Positions 23,894 to 34,072 of a DNA stretch of 64,000 nt are shown here, piece by piece (positions within the stretch are counted from its first letter, which is position 1; each line of letters starts with the position of its first letter). The notes below the pieces were generated by a model. The model was given only the letters and a program-made list of their open reading frames with translations, was not told where the DNA came from and did not search any database. Location: positions 28,784-92,783 of the forward strand of contig MU400674.1 in assembly GCA_022578965.1 (NCBI GenBank). The letters are read 5' to 3'. Origin of the DNA: Xylaria sp. FL1777 (Eukaryota; Ascomycota; Sordariomycetes; Xylariales; Xylariaceae). A program made the translations under genes and the position numbers.

Positions 23894-25400
23894 CTCGATA
23901 TGTAACGTTGACCAAAAAGATATCGAGCTAAATAATAACAATGAACTTGCGCAGTTTTATGCCATGCAGTAAAAGGGACCTGTCACCCAGGGGAAAGATG
24001 TGAGGAGGTAAAATGGCAAATGGATAAGAGGGATAGATGATTTCGATAACAGCTAAGAAATAATGATTTGGGTGCTCGGATTTACCTGTCTCAGCCTACG
24101 CATATAGTTCACATCTTGGATGGGCAAATTTAGTGGGCACCATACACAAGTCAGCAACTTCACTTATACGGAGTATCATAATAACTTGATGATAATTGAC
24201 AAAAGGGTATCATTCTGCGGGTAATTTATGAATTACTGCATTGTTTTAGCAGGCAGTCTCCTTGCGCATCTTACTTAGGTGCCCACACACATCTAGAAAC
24301 TGCTGTATATACTCGTGATCAGGAGGCGTTATATGGCCCCTGAGAGCTAGTGCACTACAAGGGGATGAACAGAAAAGATGATAACGGGAAATGCATATCG
24401 TTATAATGAGTAGTTGTAGTTAATGAAAAGAGAAAATTAACTATTTAAGCAATAAAACAATGAAACAAATAAATTAAGTAGGTATGTATCTTGTAGTACT
24501 GTTCTTCCTCTTAGCTGCAGGATAGTTCTAGCCAACTTTCTTTCATCAAGGGCGCTTCTAGTCACAGACCTTGCCTACGTAGCCACTTACCAGTAGCAAG
24601 CTGACCGGTCGGCCGGCTAGTACTTTATTTTCTGTGGGCTAAATGCCCCTCCCCGGGCCGGAAGCGGGAAGGGTGGGTAAAAGGGGTGTGGGGTATACTG
24701 GGGGGAATGTGGAGAATGTGGAGAATGAGGGGCTTTAAAATCGGGGTGAGAGCTGTGGGCTGCCAGGCGTTACACTACCTCAGGGGCCTCCTATTGGCTA
24801 GTAACCCGGCTACTTACCTCAACTCGATCCATACGTAAGTATTCTTTTCTCATTATACTTACACTACTATATTTATTGGTACAAGCGAACCTCAGCAGTG
24901 ACATCGCCCGAATTGAGAGCAGTTATGCATCAGACACTGAGTTGTGACGCTGACTTTCTGACACTGACACTTCTGACATTGATGCTTCTGACACTGACAT
25001 CCGATATCCAATATCTGACATCTCTCCTGAACGCGATTGTGTCCATGTTTCTGAATGATGCAAGTCAGGGCTCTGCCTGAAGAGTCAGCCACTCACAGTT
25101 TAGAACTCCGGATATCAAAAACATTTATCTTTGAATCCTGAGGCTCGACATGTAGATGTCTATGCTATCTCGGCATCGGCAGGAGGTTTCACACATGCAG
25201 CTAGCCCTTAATACCTGTATTCGCCGCGAGCTTCCATCCAGTCTAGCGCATTTGTCCAAAATAACGACCAACGTTCACAGCTTGAAGTGGTGAAATCAAT
25301 ACTGCTGCTGTTTGACTCTTACGGCAGAAAGCTGAAATGAGTCGGGAGATAGCGTCAGCTTGACTTCATTTTAATTATCACTTAATCAAGGACTTCAATC
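23894..25400. other. Intergenic region (carrier to P450) with repeat remnant
   Basis: 1.5 kb between divergent genes, so it should hold both promoters. It includes an AT-rich stretch at about 24360-24500 and the G-rich and SDTD-repeat remnant annotated separately. No complete gene was found. Confidence 0.55.
24640..25090 (+). pseudogene. Decayed coding remnant, transposon-like, with G-rich leader
   Basis: A G-rich stretch (about 24650-24740, with a repeated GAATGTGGA unit) precedes 180 bases in which the unit TTCTGACACTGA recurs. In one + frame, from about 24911, this reads as a Ser-Asp-Thr repeat (SDTDTSDIDASDTDIRYP and on) broken by stop codons at both ends. The repeated acidic SDTD segment followed by RYP recalls the N-terminal part of some fungal transposases; that is a resemblance from memory, not a match I can prove. 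It lies in the P450/carrier intergenic region and is not part of either gene. It could instead be a simple tandem repeat. Confidence 0.3.
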
Positions 25401-27219
25401 ATGGATATTCATGCTGTTCTTTATTGGCCAGTCTCTCTAGGACTTTTTCTCGGCGTATGCGGAGTTTGTCTTTTCCATTTCACGCTATCACTTATTTATA
25501 TGGCTTATTGAGTTTGCCGGCTAACAAGTCCACCTCTCAGTTGGGCTTCGCAATCATATATCGTCTTTACTTTCACCCACTTGCAAGATATCCAGGGCCG
25601 CTTCTCAATCGTCTTTGCGGAATTCCTACTCTGTACCACGCGGGAAAGGGTGACCTGCACCTATACTTATATAAGCTTCACCACCGGTACGGTATGGTTT
25701 TTCCACTCCATATGCGATGTAATTGAAATAACGCTTACATCTTATTAGGGGAATACGTCCGCTATTCTACCAACAAGTTATCTATAAACAACGTGAAAGC
25801 GTTGCCTGACATTTATGGCTTCAATAAGAACACGAGCAAGCCGGAAGAGTTTTACTCAGCTTTTCGAGTAAACAAGCATGCCATCAACACCTTTAATACG
25901 AGTTCGAAAGAAGGTCATAGGCGGAAACGAAGGATAATGGCTAAGGCCTTTTCAACTACCTCCCTCCAGAGCTATGAACCCTTTATCTCCACCTGTGTAA
26001 ATCACTTCATCAAAAAACTCCGAGATAACAGTGACATGGGCCAAGAGTCATTCAACATGGCTTACGAGTTCAACTGTCTGATGTTGGACATCATGGGTGG
26101 TCTCTGTTTCGGAGAGTCTTTTGGATTTGTAGAAGGGAAGGGTGACACGGTCATGGCACAGGCACACGCGCGGACTTTTCGCATATATATGGTAGGGAAA
26201 TTGCTGCTCGCGTACCTTACTATCCATTCTGACTTGTATCCAGACAGGTCATGAACCTTTACTGAAACGCCTATACTTGGACCGTCTACTCTTTCCACAG
26301 CTCATGGCTGCAAGCACTGCCCTCGGTGACTATGCCAAATCCCATACATATCGCCGGATCGAAAAATACGGCCTGAATATCGTTAACACAGAGAGGGGCT
26401 ACGAGGACATCATGGCTCACTTGCTTGACGCTGGGGATGAGGAAACAGGAACTAAATATTCGCGTGATGAGCTATTGGGAGAAGGCATCCTCATGATGAT
26501 GGCAGGTATGTGACACCGAGCAAACTTTACGCAATCGTGTTAGGCTAACTCCCCAAGGTTCCGACACCAGCTCATCCGCCCTCACTGCAACAATATTCTA
26601 CCTCTCCCGTCATCCTGAGGCTATGAAGAAGTTGCGCTCAGAGCTCAATTCTACCTTTCAACAAGCGTCGGGTATTGAGCCTGTCGTCGCAGAAAACTGC
26701 CGCTACCTTCGCGCTTGCATCGATGAAGCGATGCGTATGTCACCACCTGCCCCGACGAACATCCCACGTATAGTTGGTGAGGAGGGTATTTTAATCGATG
26801 GGGTACACTTTCAGCCCGGTGTCTACGTCGGCGTGCCCAACTTCACGCTGTTCCGGAATCCGGAATACTTCGATGCACCGCACACTTACAACCCCGACCG
26901 CTGGATCGTCGACACACGGACTGGGGTGACAGAAGAAGATGTGAAGAAAGCGCTGGCAGCTTTCCAGCCATTTTCCATCGGACCACGCCATTGCATCGGG
27001 CGGCATTTGGCCATGAAGGAGGTCTCATTGATTTTAGCGAACTTGTTCTTTTTCTTTGACATAGAACCAGTTGGGAAGAGCGGAGAGCTTGCGGCATCTA
27101 CTCTCCCAGTTCCAAGAGGATCAGTAATTATGGATCAGCACGATGTGTACACTAGTCTGGAGGATAACGTATCAATTCGGCTCCGCATTCGTGAACAGAA
27201 GGTTGAGTCGAGTGAGTAA
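25401..27219 (+). CDS. Cytochrome P450 monooxygenase
   Basis: Exons 25401-25454, 25541-25691, 25749-26191, 26244-26505 and 26558-27219 join to 523 aa. A short N-terminal hydrophobic anchor is followed by YFHPLARYPGP, the hinge typical of fungal membrane P450s. I-helix oxygen-binding motif AGSDTS is at about 303-308, K-helix EAMR at 360-363, PDRW near 416-419, and the heme loop FSIGPRHCIG has Cys439 as the heme ligand, so all essential elements are present. For the third intron I chose the donor GTAGGG at 26192 because the other GT (26207) would leave an intron of only about 36 nt and break the frame. It likely hydroxylates or epoxidises the polyketide on the ER membrane. It faces the crotonase gene tail to tail. 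I cannot assign a CYP family. Confidence 0.93.
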
Positions 27220-27779
27220 TTAGAACGGTCTTTTATCTACGGGGTTACACACAACATGGATATTCGAAGCACGCAGGAAGCACGAAAACTTGGAAAAGGA
27301 AAGAAATCCAAGGCCTCGATGACGGCTTTATACTTATATGTTATACGAATAGTAGCTAGTCTACCAGAGTTGATAAACGCCCGTGTGCTGGTAAACTCAG
27401 AAGCAAAATCTTTCAGCCCTTGTAAGCAATTATCTTAGAACTATAGAGAGTAAAAGAAAAGACTTTGAACAGCTCAGGATTTGATGAATTTTGATGCACT
27501 ATAGTCTTAATATTCAACTCAATCAGGACGAGCATTGTCTTCAACGAGTCCTGTTTCGACTCCACGGTTGTTCCCCTTAAGATAGAGCTTAGTAAAATAA
27601 AAAAAAGGAAAAGAAAAAAGAAAAAAGATCTTAAATGAGGACAGAATATGCTTCAAAGCATGGCCAAATATATTTATTTATCTCACCATTCTGCTTCATG
27701 GTCTAGTGTCTATTCTACCCCTATCCACTTTCTCCCCACTCCCACCCACAGACACCGTCTAACCATCTCGTCACCTGCA
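27220..27779. other. Convergent intergenic region (P450 / crotonase 3' ends)
   Basis: 560 bases between two stop codons. It holds a purine-rich A/G tract at about 27595-27631 and nothing gene-like; the 60-codon frame at 27256-27438 has no supporting features. Confidence 0.6.
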
Positions 27780-28706
27780 TTACGAGTACAGCGTAATCAT
27801 ATTATCAGGAACATTCAGCTCAAAGCTATTCGTCTCATTATTCGTGACGTTCAAGAACTTCCTCTCAAGCGGTGCCCGATCAGGCATGGCATCGAGGCGG
27901 ATGAACTCGGCGATATCGCCCTCGAGGATATCCAGCGGCGCATTCCGCCAGGCCAGGCCAGACTTGGTGGCGTTGATGGTTCCGTTCGGGAAGGTCGCTA
28001 TCCGCGTCGCCAGACCGTCGATGTACCGCGTCATGGCGTCCGGGCAGTCGAAGAACTTGTTGAACCAGCCGATGCTCGCGCCCGTCGGCCCGTCGAGCTG
28101 CAGCGCGCCGAGGATGTACTCCAGCGCGCGGGCCTTGCCGACGAGCTCGGCTAGGAACTGCGTCCCGCCGCCCCCGGGGAACACGCCCAGCCCGTTCTCG
28201 AAGAAGCCGACTGTCGCGTTAGGCCCCGCGAAGCGCATGTCCATCTGCACCATGACTTCGTTTCCGGCGCCGAAAGCGCGCCCGTTGCACTCCGCGATGA
28301 ACACCGTCGTCGTGATGTTCTGCAGGTAGCGCGTGATGGCGATGTACGTGTCGATGGCGGTAAGCTTCCAGGGGAGTAGAGGCGGGATGATGCCCTGCAC
28401 ATCACGGTGCATGATGAAAAAGTCCGGGTTGGTGCTGCTGAAGATCACCACTTTTGGGGGCGGAACGGCGCTGTTCGCCGGGACCAGGGAGGTGAGGAAT
28501 GTGAGCATGTCAGAGAGGAGGTCATTGTTGAAGAGGTTCACTGGGGGGTTGTTAACAGATACTCGAAGAACATCCGGGTGGGAAGTGTTGAAAGCGAGGG
28601 TGCCATGTAGCGAAGGCGTGGGGACGAACCCCTGGGCTATCAGGATTGAAGCCCATGTGAAGAGCCATAGAAAGACTACATTGGATGCGATTCGTTGAGG
28701 TAACAT
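27780..28706 (-). CDS. Crotonase-fold (enoyl-CoA hydratase/isomerase-like) protein with secretory leader
   Basis: Single-exon gene of 308 aa with ATG at 28706. Residues about 9-26 form a hydrophobic segment (NVVFLWLFTWASILIAQGF) that looks like a signal peptide or anchor. The rest is a crotonase domain: ECNGRAFGAGNE (Glu150 where hydratases have their first catalytic Glu), then VGFFENGLGVFPGGGGTQ (Glu170 at the second Glu), then LVGKARALEYIL. Both catalytic glutamates are therefore present. There are several N-x-S/T sites (for example NTS, NIT, NAT, NGT), as in secreted proteins. Most crotonases act on CoA thioesters in mitochondria, peroxisomes or cytosol, so a leader is unusual. The codons are markedly more GC-rich (27900-28320) than neighbouring genes, and there is no intron. 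It may not belong to the polyketide pathway. Confidence 0.85.
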   Translation of the reverse strand: MLPQRIASNVVFLWLFTWASILIAQGFVPTPSLHGTLAFNTSHPDVLRVSVNNPPVNLFNNDLLSDMLTFLTSLVPANSAVPPPKVVIFSSTNPDFFIMHRDVQGIIPPLLPWKLTAIDTYIAITRYLQNITTTVFIAECNGRAFGAGNEVMVQMDMRFAGPNATVGFFENGLGVFPGGGGTQFLAELVGKARALEYILGALQLDGPTGASIGWFNKFFDCPDAMTRYIDGLATRIATFPNGTINATKSGLAWRNAPLDILEGDIAEFIRLDAMPDRAPLERKFLNVTNNETNSFELNVPDNMITLYS

Positions 28707-29282
28707 TTTCGATTGCTGCTAATGAAAGTTCTGATCAACTCCTGTATAATACTGATAAGAGAACGAGATAGGAGTGCCAAGTGTGATGGGAGAAGAGTGC
28801 GTGCAGAGAAATGTATATGCTCTATTGTTTACCTCATTGGCACATTTCGTAAAGATTAGTGTTGATTGGATTCTCGAGGTTTGTTTCTGACAAGTTTCTG
28901 ACTGATAGAGCCATCTACCGTCATGGTTTGTAAGCACCTGGCATACAGGATGACTGCATTTTACCTCTCATGGCTGTCTCGAAGCTATCCCAACCCTTCA
29001 TTCAATCGGCCTCCCAAAGGCATTCAATAACTGTGCGGTTCGCTTAAGTCGGCAGTATGACTGCATATGCCTCTTCAACCCTCACCGGTATCCCTCTGTG
29101 GTCATTAAGCTCAACGTCACTGCGGTTGTGACTTCTCAAGAGGGCAGGCAGTTTGCTGATCCACAAAGGACTTCCTGGAAGTCGAAGATATCTCTTGATA
29201 CGAAGTGAAGCTTTCAGTTGACTATGTAGAGTCTATCCAGTGTCCCAGAATACATCAATTCCCCAGACTGTAAACTCACGCA
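28707..29282. promoter_or_regulatory. Divergent promoter region (crotonase / MFS exporter)
   Basis: 576 bases between two divergent start codons, so both promoters should lie here. No recognised operator; the minus-strand frame at 28719-28937 lacks any family motif. Confidence 0.45.
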
Positions 29283-30976
29283 ATGGCAATAGTACCAAAT
29301 GATGAAGCAGTGCGGGTTGTACAATCTAACGAACAACGGATGGAGAAGATACCCCACTGGCATCTGATCATTAACCAGGCTGTGCTGTCGAAGTCTATCT
29401 TGGACCACAAGTATCGAGGGACCGGGACCGAAGAGGACCCGTACGTAGTCGAATGGCTGCCAAGAGACCCTCGGAACCCCTTCGGCTTCTCGATGGGGAA
29501 AAAGGTGTTCATCACCATAGTAATGGCGCTGTCCTCTCTTTCAGTCTCATTCTCTTCGTCAGCCTATCTCTCGCCAGCTGCCTTAATCGCTCAAGATTTG
29601 AAAACCACACAAGAAGTAAGCTATACATTTGCCGCCTGGGTTAAACGTCTTTCCACTGACGCAGATAAATCTAGGTTGTGACTCTTGGTATCTTCACGTT
29701 CAATCTGGGACAAGCCTTTGGACCCTTCTTCTGGGGACCATTAAGTGAGCTCTACGGGCGTCAAGTAGTCTTTGTTGGCTCATTCGCAGGTGTGACAATC
29801 TTCAATGGCGCTTGCTTGGCATCGCAAAATATCGCTAGCTTGGTAGTGTTACGATTCTTCACGGGCATTTTTGCGTCCTCGCCACTCACCAATGCCGGGG
29901 GAATCATCGCCGACATGTTTCCCGCGGCTCAGCGTGGGCTCGCCATGAGCGCATTCGTGGTGTCGCCGTACTTGGGCCCAGCCATCGGGCCCATAGTGTC
30001 TGGTTTCGTGGCTGAAGCGGGCGGCTGGAGATGGGTTGAGGGGGTTATGACTATCTTTACTGGTAGTATGTTCCTCTTAGGGAGCATTTCCATCCCAGAA
30101 ACATACGCACCCATTCTGCTTCGGCGACGCGCTGCGAAAATGTCCAAGATCACGGGGAACGTCTACCGAGACGTCGTACAATGCGACAAAGGTCTGATCT
30201 CGGCGAAGCAGTTATTTGCAAACGTTCTATCCCGGCCATGGGTATTGCTTTTTACGGAGCCCATTGTCCTCATTCTATCGTTGTACATGGCCATAATCTA
30301 CGGTACACTCTATAGCTTTTTCGGTGCGTTTCCCATCGTCTTTCAGGAAGTACGAGGATGGTCGCTCGGCCTTGGGGGTTTGGCGTTTATTGGGGTGGCG
30401 ATTGGGATGATCGTCGGTGTCATGTGTGCCATTTGGGTCAACGTCCAATACCGAAAGATCGCGGCAGTAGGAAAAGCAACTCCAGAGACCCGTATGAAGG
30501 CTGCAATGATAGGTAGTATTCTGGTACCAGCATCTCTATTCTGGTTTGCCTGGACCAACTTTCCGTCCATCTCGGCCATCGCGAGTATCGCTTCAGAAAT
30601 CCCTTTTGGAACCGGCATGGTGCTGGTCTACCTTGCTGTCACAAACTACCTAGTCGATACGTATACAATTTACGCGTCGTCAGCACTAGCAGCTAACGCC
30701 GTATTACGATGCATATTCGGTGCCGTGTTCCCCCTATTCACACCTGCACAATACCACAACCTCGGCATCCACTGGGCAGCCACCATCCCAGCTTTCCTGG
30801 CGCTTGCATGTGTGCCATTTCCATGGTTGTTTTTCCGGTATGGCAAGGCTATCAGGCTTAAATGCAAATACTCGGCTGAGGCAGAGCGGGTGAGGCAGCT
30901 GGTAGCTGGCAAGGTGACTCTCCCACCCCCATCAGAGATGCAGAATAGGGACCCTCCGATGTCGGAAATGAAATAA
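29283..30976 (+). CDS. MFS transporter, DHA1 drug:proton antiporter type
   Basis: Exons 29283-29615 and 29675-30976 give 544 aa. The splice (donor GTAAGC at 29616) yields TTQEVVTLGIFTFNLGQAFGP, the normal helix-2 region of fungal DHA1 exporters; a donor at 29640 would leave only a 35-nt intron. The loop between helices 2 and 3 reads PLSELYGRQ, the family's motif A. Earlier, DPRNPFGFSMGKKV matches the conserved segment before helix 1. PYLGPAIGP near helix 5 corresponds to motif C. About 12 hydrophobic segments fit the sequence. It probably exports the pathway product or gives self-protection (inferred). It is the last gene before the AT-rich block and may mark the cluster edge. Confidence 0.92.
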
Positions 30977-32570
30977 TCGGAGTTAATTGTGCACCACATA
31001 AAACGACCATAGAAGTGATGATATCGTGTAGATAGAATTCAGAGCTAGAATTTGTGGTGGAAAGAATGAAGGATGTGGCAACCGAAATATAAACAAACAG
31101 CGTACATTAACACATTCACAATTAAGCGACTATTATTATATTTATTACTATTTAACTATCGTCTAAAAAAGAGCGTTATTACATAGAGGCTTTACATGTG
31201 CTGGTATATATACAACGTAGTATTAAAAGCCCAATCCGGTAGCCACTTTTGTGCATTAGGTTTATTTTCTTAAAACCGTTAGCTAGGGGGGCCTACGCCA
31301 CTTTGCTTTCATTATAGACTACCTACCTCGGTACTAATCCTATCACGATGTCTACTATTTTCAGACCAAACCTTCCCGGCCCCCCTTTTCCTCCTTTCCA
31401 CCCCTTTTATTCCCTTGTAAACCTGCGATCGCTATAGTTGCGACTGATGGAATTTTAGCAGGCTTAACACTGCTAAACATTAGCAAATAGACATTTCCAA
31501 CAGCTTAAAAACCTTACTGATACATATATGCATTAACATGTAAAATTTGGTAATAGGGGCTATATTATATATACCTTGCTAGGGGAGAGGTTCATGAGCG
31601 AGCATAATATTTTATTACAGCTAGAAACACACCCCTACCACAGTAACGCTATGGAATATAAGTGCTTGTATAACTTGTCACCATTGTCAAACTATGTAAT
31701 AGCCCTAGCACTCCTTTAACTACCGGTAGTAATCACATCTGCAACTTTAGAAGCGAGTAACTTTCTAGCTGCTAGCGATGATTCTACTCTCTAGATAATT
31801 GTTGGTGCAGCTAACAAGGTCATTATTTTAAAAGCTGCTAGTTTTCCGAGCGGAATATGGAAGTTGATTTCTCGCCCGAACAATTTCGGGCTGACTAACC
31901 CAGCATCTCTAGTAATACACATAATAGACTTACGTAACGTCTATAGGGAATTAATCCCTCACCCACCCACGAATATAGGCAGGTCCATCAATCATAAATG
32001 TCTGTAGATATGTATACTTAGCATATGCAGTGGAATTGTAACAGTGATGATGAAGGGGTTAAAAAGTCTTACAATAGGATTCAGTGGAGAAAAGCTCCTC
32101 CATATAAATTACCAAGGATAGATATTCCTGTGAGAAAACTTTCAGCAGAGACATGCAACACACGACCAAGAGACCAAACAATCGATACAGCAACACCATC
32201 TGCTTCCATTATAACGTACACACCCTGTGATATGGTTCATATCTGATAACGGAGGAATTACTGAGGGCGCCTCTTTTAGTACAGATTTTAGTGAGTAGTT
32301 TTGTGAGAGGTTGGTCTCAAACACAAATAAAAGGGTGGAAAAGGTCACCAAATATGTAACAATAGTTATTCTTACTGGAAAACCACAGCAAGTACCCGTT
32401 ATATTCAGCATAGCCGGTATCCGTGATTCGTGGTGCTCAGGGAAAAAGCGTCTAAAAATACCATGTCAGCTAAAAAGCTGGTACGCAAAACCGACGTACT
32501 TACACGTAATAGATATAGTGTTCTCCACGAGTTACCCGGGTATATAAGCATGGTAGATTAATTAATAGAT
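30977..32570. other. Intergenic region leading into AT-rich block
   Basis: 1.6 kb with falling GC content. Open frames at 32025-32547 are short, overlap on both strands and show no motif. I see no gene, tRNA or intact transposon. Confidence 0.55.
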
Positions 32571-33829
32571 GCTTTTGTTAAAATAAGTGGATATAGTACA
32601 CTTTATACCCTTGGGCTATATATATCACTTATTTCCTTTGTTTTTTAAGTTACTTTTTTTATTTTTAGTTATTTTAAATACACTACTTTACTTGCTATAT
32701 TATATATTTTTTTATACCTTTAATAAGTTATAAGCTTAAAATAGCTTACTTGTATTATTTTTAACTAAAATACTACTATAAGCGCTTTTTACGCTATTAT
32801 TACTATTATTACTATTTACTTTAATTTTTTATGAGCTATTTTTTTGACTTTTTATTACTTAAGTAAAAACAAAAAAAAAAAAAAAACAAGGCTTTTTAGC
32901 TATATAATTATAAAGCTTTTTAGCTACATAATTATAGCTTTATTTAAGTTTAAGTGCTTAAGCTATTTAATTTTTAAAAGTAAGCTATTATAAGCTATAA
33001 GCTTAAGTAATAAGCTACTTATTATACTTATTATAAAAAGAAAATTTTTACTTAAAATAAAACTTTATATAAACTTTATTTTAGGTGCTTTAAACTAAAA
33101 ATATAAAATAGTAAGCTATGTTTACTGCAAGCTATAACTTATTTTCTTTAAAGGCCCGTGCAAATGTATTTATAGGTTTAAGGCTTGCGTTTTATATATT
33201 TTAGTTTAAAAAACCTTTATTAATTTTTAAGCTAAAGTTTACTTTATATATATATGTATACTACTTATACCTATAAATTATTTATTAATAAACTTTAAAA
33301 AAGATAATTATAATATTGCTTAAAGCTTTTTATAATAATGCTTATATTTAGCGTTAACTTTATAATTAAAATACTTTATTATATTATAGTGTTTTAAGTT
33401 TAAACGGTTAAAAGTTAAGCTTTATTTTTAATTTATTAACTAGTATTATTTTTTTACTTTATTATAAAACTATAAATTTTTAACGATTTTAGTTTTAGCT
33501 TAATTAATAGTTGCTTTTTAAAAAAACTAATAGCTTTAAAACTTTTAAAATTTATTAAAAAACTTAACAAACTAAATAAACTAGCTAATAATGTAATATT
33601 AAAGCATTTACTTAATAATTATATTTAGTATTTTATGTAGCATATTTTGCTATAATTAAAACATAACTAATAGTATATATTAAAATATAACTTTATATAA
33701 GCTATTATTAATATTATTTTAAATTATTGTTAATTTAACAAATTATATAAGTTTAAGCTTAAAGCTAAACAAATTAAGTTAATTTAACATATAATATTTT
33801 ATTATAGTAATACTATATTAGTAATTTAA
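32571..33829. other. Start of AT-rich mutated block, unidentified repeat remnant
   Basis: Composition drops abruptly to very low GC. No coding frame survives. A few less-mutated words (for example around 33150-33190, AAAGGCCCGTGCAAATG) suggest an old repeat, but I could not assign it. Ends where the split LTR of the second gypsy family begins (TGTTACGAAA). Confidence 0.6.
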
Positions 33830-33879
33830 TGTTACGAAATAAGCTAACTAAGCTAGTTAAAAAACCAAGTGTAAAGAAA

Positions 33880-34072
33880 TGTCATAATTAGGCTACTTAA
33901 GTACTTTAGCACATATTATAGGTTACATGTATATATAGGATATCTTTTTTATACCCATTTTATGGAAGTTTCCTTTTTTTTTTAAGCTTTAGTTTTATTA
34001 AATACTTATTATAAAACTAAAGATATATTAACTATTATATTTAACCTTTAATGCTTTATACTTTCTGTAATA
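33880..34072 (+). repeat. Gy1 5' LTR (193 bp)
   Basis: Aligns base for base with 41547-41739 and with both Gy2 LTRs without length difference. Differences that I checked are transitions. Begins TGTCATAA; its 3' end reads TGTAATA where the 3' LTR retains TATGACA. Confidence 0.87.

Noticed and set aside
26207..26243. Alternative P450 intron starting GTACCT
   Set aside because: It would be only about 36 nt long and shift the frame into a stop. The GTAGGG donor at 26192 keeps the frame and gives a normal 52-nt intron.
27648..28698. Overlapping + strand frames of 120-170 codons opposite the crotonase gene
   Set aside because: They mirror the GC-rich codons of the minus-strand gene. The crotonase motifs decide the real strand.
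29640..29674. Alternative intron of the DHA1 transporter starting GTTAAA
   Set aside because: Only 35 nt and it adds residues not expected in the family. The GTAAGC donor at 29616 gives a 59-nt intron and the normal EVVTLG sequence.
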